This document shows positions 42,143 to 51,787 of a stretch of DNA of 64,000 nt, piece by piece. Numbering within the stretch: the first letter of the stretch is position 1; each line of letters starts with the position of its first letter. Source of the stretch: Bdellovibrio sp. NC01 (GTDB lineage Bacteria > Bdellovibrionota > Bdellovibrionia > Bdellovibrionales > Bdellovibrionaceae); assembly GCF_006874625.1 (NCBI RefSeq), contig NZ_CP030034.1:3162001-3226000 (forward strand). Reading direction: 5' to 3'. Position numbers and translations under genes: made by a program. Under the pieces are notes generated by a model. That model ran no database searches and had not been told where the DNA came from. It saw only the letters and a program-made list of their open reading frames with translations.

Positions 42143-43564
42143 ATGAATAAAGTCGCAGTCAGTTTGGTTTCTGCACTCTTCGCCTTCGGATTATCGGCCC
42201 ACGCTCAGCATAAAACCCAAGATTTGCTCATTAAGTTAGCACCTGGGTTCACTGAGATCGAACTTCAGGGCGCTAAAGTTGAAAAATTAACGGATTCCTG
42301 GGTTCGAGTTCTTGCTCCAAAAAACTTCAGCGTAAACAACTTGGTTAAAAATCCAGCGGTCGAGTTCGTACAACCGAACTACAAAATCTCTTTAATGGAA
42401 GATCACATGATTCAGGACCCGCTTCGTCGTGCGGCTCTTGCCAAAATGTTGCGCAGAAATCCGCAAGAACAAATCATGGCTCCTAAAGACAATCCGGCTA
42501 TTCCTGACGCTCCGCAAGCTACAACCGGTGCAGATCCTTTGTTTAACAAACAATGGGGCATGCTGAACATCGGCGTTGAAGAAGCTTGGAAAGTGACAAA
42601 AGGAAATCCTGATTTCATCGTGGCTGTGATCGACACAGGCGTTGATTATACTCACGAAGATCTTTTGCCAAATATCTGGAGAAACACAAAAGAGATTCCT
42701 AACAACGGTATCGATGACGACAACAACGGTTACATCGACGACGTAATCGGTTGGGATTTCGCTGCGAATGACAACAAACCTTACGATCTATCAGTGGATC
42801 CTTTAGACATCTTGTTCAAAGGTGGCAACCCAGGTCACGGCACTCACTGTGCTGGCAACGTGGCAGCTCGTGGTGACAATGGCAAAGGTATCGCTGGCGT
42901 TGCTCCGAATGTAAAAATCATGGCTTTGCGTTTCATCACTGAAAAAGGTCAAGGCACAACAGCTGACGCGATCAAAGCAATTAAATATGCGGTTGATAAT
43001 GGCGCGAAAGTTCTAAGCAACTCTTGGGGTTCTGAAGGTGAAGATCCATCTGAAGGCCAAGAAAACCAAGCATTGCGCGATGCTGTTCAGTACGCTCAAG
43101 ATCACGACGTCTTATTTGTAGCGGCGGCTGGTAACGGTCACCAAGGTAAAGGCTACAGCAACGACACAGATCCAAAACCTTCTTATCCTGCGACGTACCC
43201 ACACGCGAATATCGTGTCGGTTGCGGCAATTGATTCTAAAGATAACTTGGGTTCATTCTCGAACTGGGGTCAAAAAACTGTGCACGTGGCTGCTCCGGGT
43301 GTTGCTGTGTTCTCAACAATGGTTGGCAATCAGTACTCTGATATCGTGATTGATAAATTCGGTTTCAAAGCAACTTGGGATGGTACTTCAATGGCGTGTC
43401 CTCACGTTGCAGGTGCGGCGGCTCTTTACTGGTCTGCTCACCCAGAGAAAACTTATGCTGATGTGAAAGCTGCGATCATCGGCTCGGCGAAGAAACTTCC
43501 AAACCTTTCAGATAAAACAGTTTCTGGTGGTAAATTGGATGTTGAAGCCCTTTTGAAATTCTAG
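42143..43564 (+). CDS. Secreted subtilisin-like serine protease (peptidase S8)
   Basis: The ATG at 42143 is preceded by AAGGAAGGAAAAAAC and opens a signal peptide (MNKVAVSLVSALFAFGLSAHAQ). An inhibitor I9-type propeptide (about 25-90) precedes the catalytic domain. The triad is complete: Asp in VAVIDTGVDYTHEDL, His in GHGTHCAGNVAA, and Ser in GTSMACPHVAGAAALY. The 473-residue length is normal for a secreted subtilase. It is monocistronic with its own terminator. In a predator it would be a candidate hydrolase for prey protein (inference). Confidence 0.96.
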   Translation: MNKVAVSLVSALFAFGLSAHAQHKTQDLLIKLAPGFTEIELQGAKVEKLTDSWVRVLAPKNFSVNNLVKNPAVEFVQPNYKISLMEDHMIQDPLRRAALAKMLRRNPQEQIMAPKDNPAIPDAPQATTGADPLFNKQWGMLNIGVEEAWKVTKGNPDFIVAVIDTGVDYTHEDLLPNIWRNTKEIPNNGIDDDNNGYIDDVIGWDFAANDNKPYDLSVDPLDILFKGGNPGHGTHCAGNVAARGDNGKGIAGVAPNVKIMALRFITEKGQGTTADAIKAIKYAVDNGAKVLSNSWGSEGEDPSEGQENQALRDAVQYAQDHDVLFVAAAGNGHQGKGYSNDTDPKPSYPATYPHANIVSVAAIDSKDNLGSFSNWGQKTVHVAAPGVAVFSTMVGNQYSDIVIDKFGFKATWDGTSMACPHVAGAAALYWSAHPEKTYADVKAAIIGSAKKLPNLSDKTVSGGKLDVEALLKF

Positions 43565-43591
43565 TTCATCGTTTTGAAATTTTAGTTTTCT

Positions 43592-43625
43592 AAAAAAGGA
43601 GTTCATCACGAACTCCTTTTTTTTG
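43592..43625 (+). terminator. Intrinsic terminator of the subtilase gene
   Basis: GGAGTTC (43598-43604) and GAACTCC (43610-43616) with A-run before and eight Ts after. Confidence 0.95.
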
Positions 43626-43769
43626 CCCGAAATGTTCTTTAGCAAAAAGCGAAATCGGCGACAGTTCTTAAAGCGTCTTACTTAATCTTAATTTGTAAAT
43701 CATGGGTTCATCAAAAAAAGTTAAGAACAGCTCTTGTTCCTTTTCTTTTAACACCACAAAGGATGAATC

Positions 43770-44360
43770 ATGCGCGCTTTGTTTCCAGCTTTGATCGTAG
43801 CACTTTCGGCATCTTCAGCTTTAGCAGAAGAGTATATGGTCGACCCGGCTCACACTGTGATTCAGTTTACAGTTCCGCATTTGGTTGTTTCAAAGGTCAA
43901 AGGTCGCTTCGATAAATTCGACGGCACTTTTCAGTTCGATGAGAAGTCTCAGAAACTAGATAAAGTGATGATCAACATTCAAGCGGACTCAATCAATACC
44001 AACGAAAAGGATCGCGATAAACATTTGCGCAGTCCTGATTTCTTAGACGTCGCTAAATTTCCAAAGATCACATTCAAAGGCAAAAAAACGGTTTATGACA
44101 ATGCGAAACCGAAAAAAATCGAAGGTGACTTAACAATCCACGGAATCACGAAACCTGTGACTTTGGATATCGAATACAAAGGTGCAGTGACGGATCCATG
44201 GGGCAATCGTCATTTGGCATTCGACGCCGAAACCAAAATCAATCGCAAGGACTATGGGCTGAACTGGAATAAAGCACTTGAAGCTGGCGGTTTTGTCGTC
44301 GGTGACGAAGTCAAAATCGAAATCGAAGGCGAAGCGGTTATTGCGAATCAAAAAAAATAA
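43770..44360 (+). CDS. YceI-family periplasmic protein
   Basis: The 196-residue protein has a signal peptide (cleaved after LAEE or ALA) and a lipocalin-like YceI domain. Visible are YMVDPAHTVIQFTVPHL, VSKVKGRFDKFDG, KHLRSPDFLDVAKFPKITF and GDLTIHGITKPVTLDIEY, all standard motifs. YceI proteins bind isoprenoid or fatty-amide ligands in the periplasm and are often induced by stress. AAAGGATGAATC precedes the ATG. The bufferin-like gene starts 11 bases after the stop, so it probably leads that operon. Confidence 0.93.
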   Translation: MRALFPALIVALSASSALAEEYMVDPAHTVIQFTVPHLVVSKVKGRFDKFDGTFQFDEKSQKLDKVMINIQADSINTNEKDRDKHLRSPDFLDVAKFPKITFKGKKTVYDNAKPKKIEGDLTIHGITKPVTLDIEYKGAVTDPWGNRHLAFDAETKINRKDYGLNWNKALEAGGFVVGDEVKIEIEGEAVIANQKK

Positions 44361-44371
44361 GGGAGCAACAA

Positions 44372-44665
44372 ATGACGAAATCAGTACTTACAAGATCAGC
44401 ACTATCAGGCCTGCTTGCAGCTGGAGCCTTGGGACTGTCACTGACAGCACATGGAGCCGACACTCATAAAACGGATGTCGCGACAGTCGAAGGCGAATGC
44501 CACGGCGTCAATTCATGCAAAGGCAAAGGCGACTGTGGCGGCAAAGGTCACTCTTGCGCGGGAAAAAATTCTTGCAAAGGCCAAGGCTGGGTCAAGATGA
44601 CGAAAGAAAAGTGCGCCGAAGCTCACGGCAAATTTAAAGAAGATAAATCAGGCAAGGCCGGATAA
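44372..44665 (+). CDS. Bufferin-like RiPP precursor (BufA type)
   Basis: The 97-residue protein has a long signal peptide (to about residue 29) and a Cys/Gly/Lys-rich mature part. It holds six cysteines in EGECHG, SCKGKGDCGGKGHSC, NSCKGQGW and KCAEA. Together with the following MNIO enzyme and BufC-type gene this matches copper-protective bufferins, whose cysteines are modified by BufB (family knowledge). GGGAGC precedes the ATG. Assignment to the BufA2-like subtype rests on the CKGKG and CKGQGW motifs and is an inference. Confidence 0.8.
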   Translation: MTKSVLTRSALSGLLAAGALGLSLTAHGADTHKTDVATVEGECHGVNSCKGKGDCGGKGHSCAGKNSCKGQGWVKMTKEKCAEAHGKFKEDKSGKAG

Positions 44666-44667
44666 AA

Positions 44668-45519
44668 ATGACACAACATTTTAATAATAAAGTGGGGATG
44701 GGTTTGCGCCCTCCCCACTATCCGTATTTAGAGGCGCATCCATCAACTGCGGTTTCATGGTTTGAAGCGATCAGCGAAAACTACATGGATTCTCGCGGCC
44801 GTCCCTTGGAAGTTTTGACGAGCATTCGCAAAAACTATCCGGTGGCTTTGCATGGAGTCAGCTTGAACGTCGGCAGCGCTGAAGGCGTTCGTTTAGATTA
44901 TCTCAACAAACTGCGCGACCTGATCGATCAAGTCGAACCGTTTATCGTTTCTGATCATTTATGTTGGACGGGTTTTCAATCTCACAACATGCATGACCTT
45001 CTGCCCCTCCCCTATACAGAAGAAGCGATTCAAACGGTCGTGAACAATATCGATTTTGTGCAGAACTATTTGCATCGTCCGATGGTGTTCGAAAATATTT
45101 CGACCTACGTCGGTTACCGCAATAATGAAATGTCCGAATGGGAATTTGTCACAGAGATTTCCAAACGCTCAGGTTGCGCTTTATTGTTGGATTTAACCAA
45201 CGCCTATATCAACGCCAATAATCATGGCTATGATGTTTACGATTTCGTTGATTCAATTCCGCTAGACCGTGTTGCGCAGATTCATCTGGCAGGACCGCGT
45301 GATTATGAAACTTATATGTTTGATACTCACTCGGAGGACATTCCAGAGCCCATTTGGGATTTATTCAGCGATCTTGCGCCACGTATTCGTCACATTCCAA
45401 TTTCAATCGAGCGTGATGATAACATTCCCGATTTTCAGGATTTGGAATGTGAAGTGATCAAAGCAGCCCTTATTTTGGAGAAGTCACATGACACTCAACG
45501 AACTTCAGTCTTTGTTTAA
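44668..45519 (+). CDS. MNIO-family RiPP-modifying enzyme (DUF692, BufB-like)
   Basis: The 283-residue protein is a multinuclear non-heme iron-dependent oxidative enzyme of the DUF692 family. Metal-binding and family motifs are visible in order: ALHGVSLNVG, VSDHLCW, FENISTY, LLDLTNAYINANNHG, IHLAGPRD, THSEDIPEPIWDLF and ISIERDDN. In bufferin clusters this enzyme oxidises precursor cysteines. It begins two bases after bufA and its end overlaps the bufC-type gene by 32 bases, so all three are translated together. Confidence 0.92.
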   Translation: MTQHFNNKVGMGLRPPHYPYLEAHPSTAVSWFEAISENYMDSRGRPLEVLTSIRKNYPVALHGVSLNVGSAEGVRLDYLNKLRDLIDQVEPFIVSDHLCWTGFQSHNMHDLLPLPYTEEAIQTVVNNIDFVQNYLHRPMVFENISTYVGYRNNEMSEWEFVTEISKRSGCALLLDLTNAYINANNHGYDVYDFVDSIPLDRVAQIHLAGPRDYETYMFDTHSEDIPEPIWDLFSDLAPRIRHIPISIERDDNIPDFQDLECEVIKAALILEKSHDTQRTSVFV

Positions 45520-46255
45520 AAGACAAATTATCGAAGGCGAAGCAGATTCGGCCGTACTGAAAATCTTTAAACCCGGAGGGCAGTTGTCTTTATCGCAAGC
45601 CTTCGGAGTTTATCACGACAGCTATCTGGCGCGTTTAACCGAAGCGTTGCGCGAAACCTTCGAGGGAGTCCACTGGGTTTTAGGCGATAAATTATTTGAT
45701 GAAGTTGCACACACGTATATCGCGACCGAACCTTCGGTGTCTTATAATTTATCGGATTACGGCAGTAACTTTCCAGACTTCTTGCAGCTTCAGCACGCGA
45801 TGATGGGCATTCCATTCATTGGGGATCTGGCGCGTTTCGAGTGGAAATTTAAAAACATCTTCCATGCACAAACTCCGAATCCCCTTCCGGTTGAACGAGT
45901 TCAAGAGCTGATTAGCGCGGAAGATTTCAAAGTGAACTTCATTGATGCGATGACGTTATTTAAAAGTCCTTACGCCATCTACGAATTGTGGAGTCATCGC
46001 AAAGAACCCCAATACGAATTCGAAGACATCAATTGGAATCAGCCAGAAAATCTTTTGGTGTATAAGAAAGATAAAAAAATCTATGTCCGTCGCATCGACG
46101 CCACGGAATTCAAAGTGTTGGAGAGCCTGCAAGACGGTCACTCTGTAACCGAAGCTCTCGCAGACTCAGCCAATACGCTGACACCGGATAAAATCAGCCT
46201 GCTCTTCCAAATGATGATGCAAGCTGGAATCATCGACGACATCAGCGAGCTCTAG
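45488..46255 (+). CDS. DUF2063 (BufC/HvfC-like) RiPP-recognition protein
   Basis: The 255-residue protein starts with MTLNELQSLFKRQI, followed by the DUF2063 features LSLSQAFGVYHDSYLARLTEAL and a helical domain. Its C-terminal region has the winged-helix-like RRIDATEFKVLESLQDG. It has no signal peptide. BufC partners with BufB to bind the precursor peptide. GGAG precedes the ATG within the end of bufB. It ends three bases before the convergent copper-binding protein gene. Confidence 0.9.
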   Translation: MTLNELQSLFKRQIIEGEADSAVLKIFKPGGQLSLSQAFGVYHDSYLARLTEALRETFEGVHWVLGDKLFDEVAHTYIATEPSVSYNLSDYGSNFPDFLQLQHAMMGIPFIGDLARFEWKFKNIFHAQTPNPLPVERVQELISAEDFKVNFIDAMTLFKSPYAIYELWSHRKEPQYEFEDINWNQPENLLVYKKDKKIYVRRIDATEFKVLESLQDGHSVTEALADSANTLTPDKISLLFQMMMQAGIIDDISEL

Positions 46256-46258
46256 AAT

Positions 46259-46663
46259 TTATGGTCGTGCGGGCTTAGTCGCCTCACGACCGCCATTTCC
46301 AGAAATTTGCACGGTCATTCCTGCCATCGCTCTGCAAATGTCGGCGCAACGACGGCATTCATCTGCACAACGAGACATCACGGTATCATCTTGATAGCGC
46401 TCACACTCTTCAGCGCAACGAGTGCACAATTCAAAAGTGAGTTCGCAACTTTGATGGTGAATACTAATATCCGCCATCATCATTCCCGCCGATGTTTGGC
46501 AAGAGTCCGCGCAAAATTGTAGAATCGCTAATTGTTTACCAGTAAATTTAGAAACTTTTTGATGAAGACAGTACTGCAAAGTTTCCAAACAAGTTCTTGA
46601 GCAGGAGAAGCATGCCTTAATGGCTTTGGCTGTATCGCTGTCCTGTGATGGATTCGGAATCAT
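46259..46663 (-). CDS. Csp-type four-helix-bundle copper-storage protein (DUF326)
   Basis: The 134-residue protein has 14 cysteines, spaced on helices as CxxC, CxxxC and single Cys (KACFSCSRTC, CADSCQTS, LCTRCAEEC, RCADECRRCADIC). This is the pattern of Csp3-type proteins, which hold many Cu(I) ions inside a four-helix bundle. There is no signal peptide, so it acts in the cytoplasm. CGAGGAGGACCC precedes the ATG. Its convergent position to the bufferin operon, together with shared metal logic, points to a copper-handling locus. Confidence 0.88.
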   Translation of the reverse strand: MIPNPSQDSDTAKAIKACFSCSRTCLETLQYCLHQKVSKFTGKQLAILQFCADSCQTSAGMMMADISIHHQSCELTFELCTRCAEECERYQDDTVMSRCADECRRCADICRAMAGMTVQISGNGGREATKPARP

Positions 46664-46739
46664 GGGTCCTCCTCGGTCAAAAGGTTTACACTTTTAGTGT
46701 AATGCATATCGACCGCAGAAGGACCTAGAGTGCTAAAAA

Positions 46740-47255
46740 TCAGGCTTTAAAAGCTGGGTTCTGCAACATCTTTTCAAGCAGACCATTTAAAGCATTTTTT
46801 TCGTCGTCTGCAAATTGGCTCCAGAAATTATGCACATATGGATACCAGCGTGGATAAATCTCTTTCACCATCGCATCGCCCTTGTCAGTTATTTTAACGA
46901 CAAACGAACGACCGTCTTTTTGATGAGTTTCACGCACGATCAACTCGGCCTTTTCAAGACTGTTCAATAGACCTGAAATTGTCGCTTGAGTGACTCCCAC
47001 TTTTTGCGCCAACACAGAAGGCATGATTCCTTCCGGTGTATTCTTCAATACGTATAACAACGTGAAACGACCACTTGAAAGATGGTATTCAGATAACAAG
47101 CTATCAAGTTTGATTTCAAGTTCTGTCGCCACTTTCATAAACAGCAGATTTGAATAAATCGCATCTGCATCAATTTCAGTCGCTGTATTCAAATCAACAG
47201 CTGATTTGTACAGTTCTTCACGAGTCGGAAGTTCTTGAATAAATAATTTTGCCAT
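46740..47255 (-). CDS. MarR-family transcriptional regulator
   Basis: The ATG at 47253-47255 has GGAGAACGCT upstream; a TTG four codons earlier is the alternative. The 171-residue protein has a MarR winged helix with SEYHLSSGRFTLLYVLKNTPEG, then SVLAQKVGVTQATISGLLNSLEKAELI and a wing (DGRSFVVKITDKG). About 35 extra residues precede it. It follows the NDH-2 gene by 26 bases on the same strand, so it may be an autoregulator of the efflux-NDH-2 operon (inference). Confidence 0.9.
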   Translation of the reverse strand: MAKLFIQELPTREELYKSAVDLNTATEIDADAIYSNLLFMKVATELEIKLDSLLSEYHLSSGRFTLLYVLKNTPEGIMPSVLAQKVGVTQATISGLLNSLEKAELIVRETHQKDGRSFVVKITDKGDAMVKEIYPRWYPYVHNFWSQFADDEKNALNGLLEKMLQNPAFKA

Positions 47256-47281
47256 AGCGTTCTCCAATTCCTGCTTGCTTA

Positions 47282-48568
47282 TTAAGGCTTAAGTTTCCAG
47301 TCACGTTCAGTGATCAATCGAGCTCCGCGTTTAGAAAATAAATAGCTCCACGTCCACTGCGCCATGACCGAGATTCTGTTTTTAAAACCGATCAAATAAA
47401 AAACATGCACAAACAACCACGCCATCCACGCAAAGAACCCCACCATACGAATTCTTCCGTATTGAGTGATCGCTTTACGTTTGCCGATCGTCGCCATCTG
47501 GCCTTTATCTAAATACTTAAAGTCGTCGTGCTTTTTGCCTGCGATCTCTTTCAAGATCACATCCGCAACATAGCGACCTGCTTGCATTGCCGCAGGAGCT
47601 AAACCTGGTAACGATTTACCACTTGTCAATTCGAAGGCTGCCATATCTCCGACAACAAAAACTTCTTTGTGCCCAGGAACGCTGAAATCTTTATTCACTT
47701 TAATGCGTCCCGCGCGATCCATTTCGACAGTTGGACTTAAATTCAAGCGCGAGGCTTGAACACCAGCCGCCCAGAACACTGACTTCGTTTGAACAAATTC
47801 GTTTCCAATTTGCACGCCTGTGGCCGTGATATTTTCAACACGACCATTTAAACGCACATCCACACCTAAATCTTTTAAATCGCGCAAAGCATGAGCCGAC
47901 AATTTCTCGTCAAACGACGCCAAAATCTTGGGTCCCGCTTCGACTAACATCACGTGGGCACTGGCTGGATTAATATGTTTAAAATCTTCCACCAAAACCG
48001 TACGCGCGATATCTGCGATCGCCCCGGCAAGTTCAACACCTGTCGGTCCACCACCAACCACCACAAAATTTAAAAGAGCTTCCTGACGTTTTGGATCTTG
48101 TTCGTTTTCTGCCTCTTCAAATGCCGACAGAATACGACGACGAATTTCAGTCGCTTGCTCCACAGTTTTTAAACCTGGAGCGAACTCTTCCCATTCGTTT
48201 TTTCCGAAATAACTATGTTGTGCACCACATGCGAGAATCAAATAGTCGAAATCAACACGGATATCGCCTTCTTGAATGAACTTATCTTTTAAGTTCACTT
48301 GAGAAACCCGACCTAAATGCACTTCCACGTTTTCGGCGTTTGTAAATTGCGCACGAATAGGAACTGCAATATCCGCAGGATTTAGACCTGCTGTTGCTAC
48401 TTGATATAATAAAGGCTGAAACAGGTGGTGATTTCGTTGATCGATAAGCACCACATGCAGACCTGATTTATTCGCTAAGGCTTTGCCAGCAGCTAAGCCG
48501 GCAAAACCTCCGCCAATAATCATGACTGTTTTCTGTCCTACCTCAGCTCTCGGACGTTGTAAGCGCAT
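47282..48568 (-). CDS. Type II NADH dehydrogenase (NDH-2)
   Basis: NDH-2 passes electrons from NADH to quinone without pumping protons. The 428-residue protein has two dinucleotide-binding motifs, IIGGGFAGLAAG (FAD) and FVVVGGGPTGVELAGAI (NADH), the GLAPAAMQAG helix near the quinone site, and a C-terminal hydrophobic membrane-binding segment (FFAWMAWLFVHVFYLIGF). It starts 26 bases inside the end of the RND gene. The pairing of an efflux pump with a respiratory dehydrogenase in one transcript is unusual. Confidence 0.93.
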   Translation of the reverse strand: MRLQRPRAEVGQKTVMIIGGGFAGLAAGKALANKSGLHVVLIDQRNHHLFQPLLYQVATAGLNPADIAVPIRAQFTNAENVEVHLGRVSQVNLKDKFIQEGDIRVDFDYLILACGAQHSYFGKNEWEEFAPGLKTVEQATEIRRRILSAFEEAENEQDPKRQEALLNFVVVGGGPTGVELAGAIADIARTVLVEDFKHINPASAHVMLVEAGPKILASFDEKLSAHALRDLKDLGVDVRLNGRVENITATGVQIGNEFVQTKSVFWAAGVQASRLNLSPTVEMDRAGRIKVNKDFSVPGHKEVFVVGDMAAFELTSGKSLPGLAPAAMQAGRYVADVILKEIAGKKHDDFKYLDKGQMATIGKRKAITQYGRIRMVGFFAWMAWLFVHVFYLIGFKNRISVMAQWTWSYLFSKRGARLITERDWKLKP

Positions 48569-51500
48569 ACTCCCCAGCCCCTGATGTATTTGATGCTGGT
48601 TGTGCGTTTACTTCTGGCAATTCCAAGGAAACTTCTTCGTCACCTTTTTTGCTCGTTGTGAATTTTGCGCCAAGTTTATTGGCCCAAATTCTGAAACGAT
48701 CGACATAAGTAAATACCGCAGGAACCACAATCAAAGTCAAAATTGTTGAGGAAATCATACCACCGATGATCGCCACACCCATAGCTGTACGGGATTTCGA
48801 AGCCGCATTCATGCCGATTGCCACTGGCAAAGTACCAGCGATCAAAGCAAACGATGTCATCAAGATTGGGCGCAAACGAGTTTTGCCCGCCATCACTAGT
48901 GCATCTGCACGAGATTTGCCCTCTGCCATCATTTGGTTCGTAAAGTCGACAAGCAAGATACCGTTCTTACCCGCAACACCAATCAACATAAAGAATCCGA
49001 ACACTGCGAACAATGAAAGGATCTCGTTCATCAAAAACAGACCGAAGAAAGCTCCGCACAATGCAAGTGGTAATGCCACCATGATCGTGATCGGTGTGAT
49101 GAATGATTCGTAAAGCGATGCAAGGATCAAGTAAATGAACATCACCGCGAAGCCCAAAGCCAAGATCGTTGAACCTGCAAGCTCTTGCATGTTCTCGGCG
49201 TCACCACCGAAGTTGTAACGAACTGACGAAGGGAATTTTGTATCGCCTTCAGACATTTTTTTCACGGCATCGTTCACGACGTCACTCAAACCTGCACCTG
49301 GGGCAAGACCCGCTGTGATTTGGATGTAACGACCACGGTCCATACGCTCGATCGATGCAGGACCTGATGTTAAGTCACCGTTAGCCACGTCAGCCAAGCG
49401 AACCAATTTACGGTTGATATTTGGAACCCAAACTGAACCGTAAGTTTTATTCAAGTCACGTTGATCTTCGACCAAACGAACACGGACGTCGTACTCACGA
49501 CCTTTTTCGCGGAACTTAGCTGGCGTCGCACCCTCAACTTGAGCACGCAATTCTGCGCCCAATGTTTTTGTGTTGATACCGTAAGTTTTCGCAGCTCCTG
49601 GTTTCACATGAACTTGCAGTTCAGGTTTACCCGGACGGTAATTCGAGTTCACGTCTTTCAAACGAGGATCTTTTTTCAAAGCATCGAACATTTTCATCGC
49701 GCTTGATTCAAGTTCCTTCGGATCGGCAGAGATAATGTTCAAGATGAATGGTTGTTGCGCCATACCACCTGTCGAGTCGTACTTCTTAACAACTGGATTC
49801 GCGAAAGCATAATCTTTCAACTGACCACGAAGCACATCTCTGAATTTCTCTGTCGTCATGCCACGTTCTTTGCCGTCTTTCATACGAACATAGAACTCAG
49901 CTTTATTCGATTCACCGTAAACAGTACCGATGATCATTGTTGTATAAACAACCTGTTCATTTTGGTGGATGATCTTATCCACTTCCACGCCCACTTTGTT
50001 CATACCATCCAAGCTTGTGCCTGGTTCCATTTCCAAAGTCACAGTGATCTCTCCCGAGTCGTCATCGGCGATGAACGCACCAGGAACTTTTGTCACTGTA
50101 TAGATAGACAAGATGAACACAAGCAACGTTGCACCGATCGTCATCAATGGATGGCGAAGTGTTACGCGCAAGAATTTCTCGTAAATATTTTCAAGCATCG
50201 TTTGGAAACGGTCGAAACCTTTAACCAAGCGACCCAAAGTTTTGTCATAGAACGATGCTGGTTTATGAGCGTGACCACCATGGGCGCCACCACCGTGACC
50301 AGAACCACCGAAGTATGCAGTCAACATCGGAATGATTGTCATCGCGACGAACCACGAAATGATCATCGAGAACACAACCGTGAAACCGAACTGTTTCAAG
50401 AACTGACCGATCGTACCTGACATCGTACCTACTGGCACGAATACCGCGATAACTACCAGCGAGATCGCCATAACGGCCATTTGGATCTCTGTCGTACCTT
50501 TTTCAGCCGCCGTGATCGAGTCTTCACCCAATTCCATACGACGATAGATATTTTCCACGACCACGATCGCGTCGTCGATCAGAAGACCGACCGCCAACGT
50601 CAATGCCAACATCGATACGATATTGATCGAGAAGCCCGCAATCTTCATCAACATGAAGGCACCGATCAAAGAAACCGGCAATGCGAATGCTGTGATCAAT
50701 GTTGTACGTGCACTTCCCAAGAAGAAGAACACTGTGATAACTGTCAGAATGATACCGATGATGATCGTTTCATTTACGTCTTCAACGTTATCTTTAATTT
50801 TTTGCGAAGCATTCGTCACAAGCTTGATTGAAGGCGCGCCTTCCATTTTTGCAAGTTCAGGTTTTAGCTTCTCCATTTGTTTAATAACGTCGTCTGCCAC
50901 TTTCACAGTGTTCGAACCTGACTGACGGTACACTTGCAAGAAGATTGATTTTTCACCGTTTACAAAACCGCGTGAAGTTTCATCTTCAAGAGTATCTTTC
51001 ACCACACCCAGATCGGCCACACGTGTTGGCACTTCATTACCGTACAAGTTCACAAGAGTATCAGAGATCTCTTGCACGTTACGGAACTCACCCAAGCCAC
51101 GGAAAGTCAGCTCTTTACCACCTTGATTCACTTTACCAGATGGAATGTTTTCACCCATCGCACCCACTTGTGATGCAACTTGAGTCACTGACATTTCACG
51201 ATTGCGAAGTTTGTTGCGATCTAGAAGAACGTGGATTTCTCTTTTACGACCACCCAGGATTTCAATCGCACCAACGTTATTTACTTGTTCTAAACGTGGT
51301 TTGATAATTTGGTCCGCGATATCGTAAAGAACCGCGTCGCCAATGTCTTTACCAGTCAAAGAAACCATCAAGATAGGAGTATCTGACGGGTCAAACTTTT
51401 TGATAACTGGATCGTCAACTTCATCTGGAAGTTTTGGTTTCGCGATATTTACTTTATCGCGCACTTGTTGTTCTGCGTATTTCGAATCAACTGAAGATAC

Positions 51501-51785
51501 GAACTCTACGATAACTTGCGATACGCCTTCCATGTTTTTAGAAGTCATACGTTTGATACCAGAGATAGTAGACACTTCGTCTTCGATTGGACGAGAAACT
51601 AGTGTTTCGATCTCTGCAGGGCCTGCACCTTTATAAGTTGTTTGAACTGTAACAACTGGTACGGATACGTCTGGGAATAAGTCGACGCTCATCGCTTTGA
51701 AGCACGCCCAACCAACAACCATGATAGCCAAAGTTACGCAGGTAATGAAAATCGGTCTGTTAATGGAAATCTTAGGTAAACTCAT
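48543..51785 (-). CDS. RND-family efflux transporter, inner-membrane subunit (HAE1-like)
   Basis: The 1080-residue protein has the usual RND layout: TM1, a periplasmic loop, TM2-6, TM7, a second loop, TM8-12. The proton-relay Asp pair is visible in LAVGLLIDDAIVVVENI (TM4) and the Lys in AGKNGILLVDFTN (TM10). The sequence is closest in style to HAE1-type exporters of hydrophobic or amphiphilic compounds. A His/Gly-rich cytoplasmic stretch (GSGHGGGAHGGHAH) near residue 500 could bind metal. It lies two bases after the TolC gene, yet no membrane-fusion gene is present. Confidence 0.95.
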   Translation of the reverse strand: MSLPKISINRPIFITCVTLAIMVVGWACFKAMSVDLFPDVSVPVVTVQTTYKGAGPAEIETLVSRPIEDEVSTISGIKRMTSKNMEGVSQVIVEFVSSVDSKYAEQQVRDKVNIAKPKLPDEVDDPVIKKFDPSDTPILMVSLTGKDIGDAVLYDIADQIIKPRLEQVNNVGAIEILGGRKREIHVLLDRNKLRNREMSVTQVASQVGAMGENIPSGKVNQGGKELTFRGLGEFRNVQEISDTLVNLYGNEVPTRVADLGVVKDTLEDETSRGFVNGEKSIFLQVYRQSGSNTVKVADDVIKQMEKLKPELAKMEGAPSIKLVTNASQKIKDNVEDVNETIIIGIILTVITVFFFLGSARTTLITAFALPVSLIGAFMLMKIAGFSINIVSMLALTLAVGLLIDDAIVVVENIYRRMELGEDSITAAEKGTTEIQMAVMAISLVVIAVFVPVGTMSGTIGQFLKQFGFTVVFSMIISWFVAMTIIPMLTAYFGGSGHGGGAHGGHAHKPASFYDKTLGRLVKGFDRFQTMLENIYEKFLRVTLRHPLMTIGATLLVFILSIYTVTKVPGAFIADDDSGEITVTLEMEPGTSLDGMNKVGVEVDKIIHQNEQVVYTTMIIGTVYGESNKAEFYVRMKDGKERGMTTEKFRDVLRGQLKDYAFANPVVKKYDSTGGMAQQPFILNIISADPKELESSAMKMFDALKKDPRLKDVNSNYRPGKPELQVHVKPGAAKTYGINTKTLGAELRAQVEGATPAKFREKGREYDVRVRLVEDQRDLNKTYGSVWVPNINRKLVRLADVANGDLTSGPASIERMDRGRYIQITAGLAPGAGLSDVVNDAVKKMSEGDTKFPSSVRYNFGGDAENMQELAGSTILALGFAVMFIYLILASLYESFITPITIMVALPLALCGAFFGLFLMNEILSLFAVFGFFMLIGVAGKNGILLVDFTNQMMAEGKSRADALVMAGKTRLRPILMTSFALIAGTLPVAIGMNAASKSRTAMGVAIIGGMISSTILTLIVVPAVFTYVDRFRIWANKLGAKFTTSKKGDEEVSLELPEVNAQPASNTSGAGEYALTTSES

Positions 51786-51787
51786 GA

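Noticed and set aside
49752-50420. A 222-codon plus-strand frame inside the RND gene
   Set aside because: It is antisense to the conserved RND transporter, has a His/Arg-rich nonsense composition and no ribosome site.
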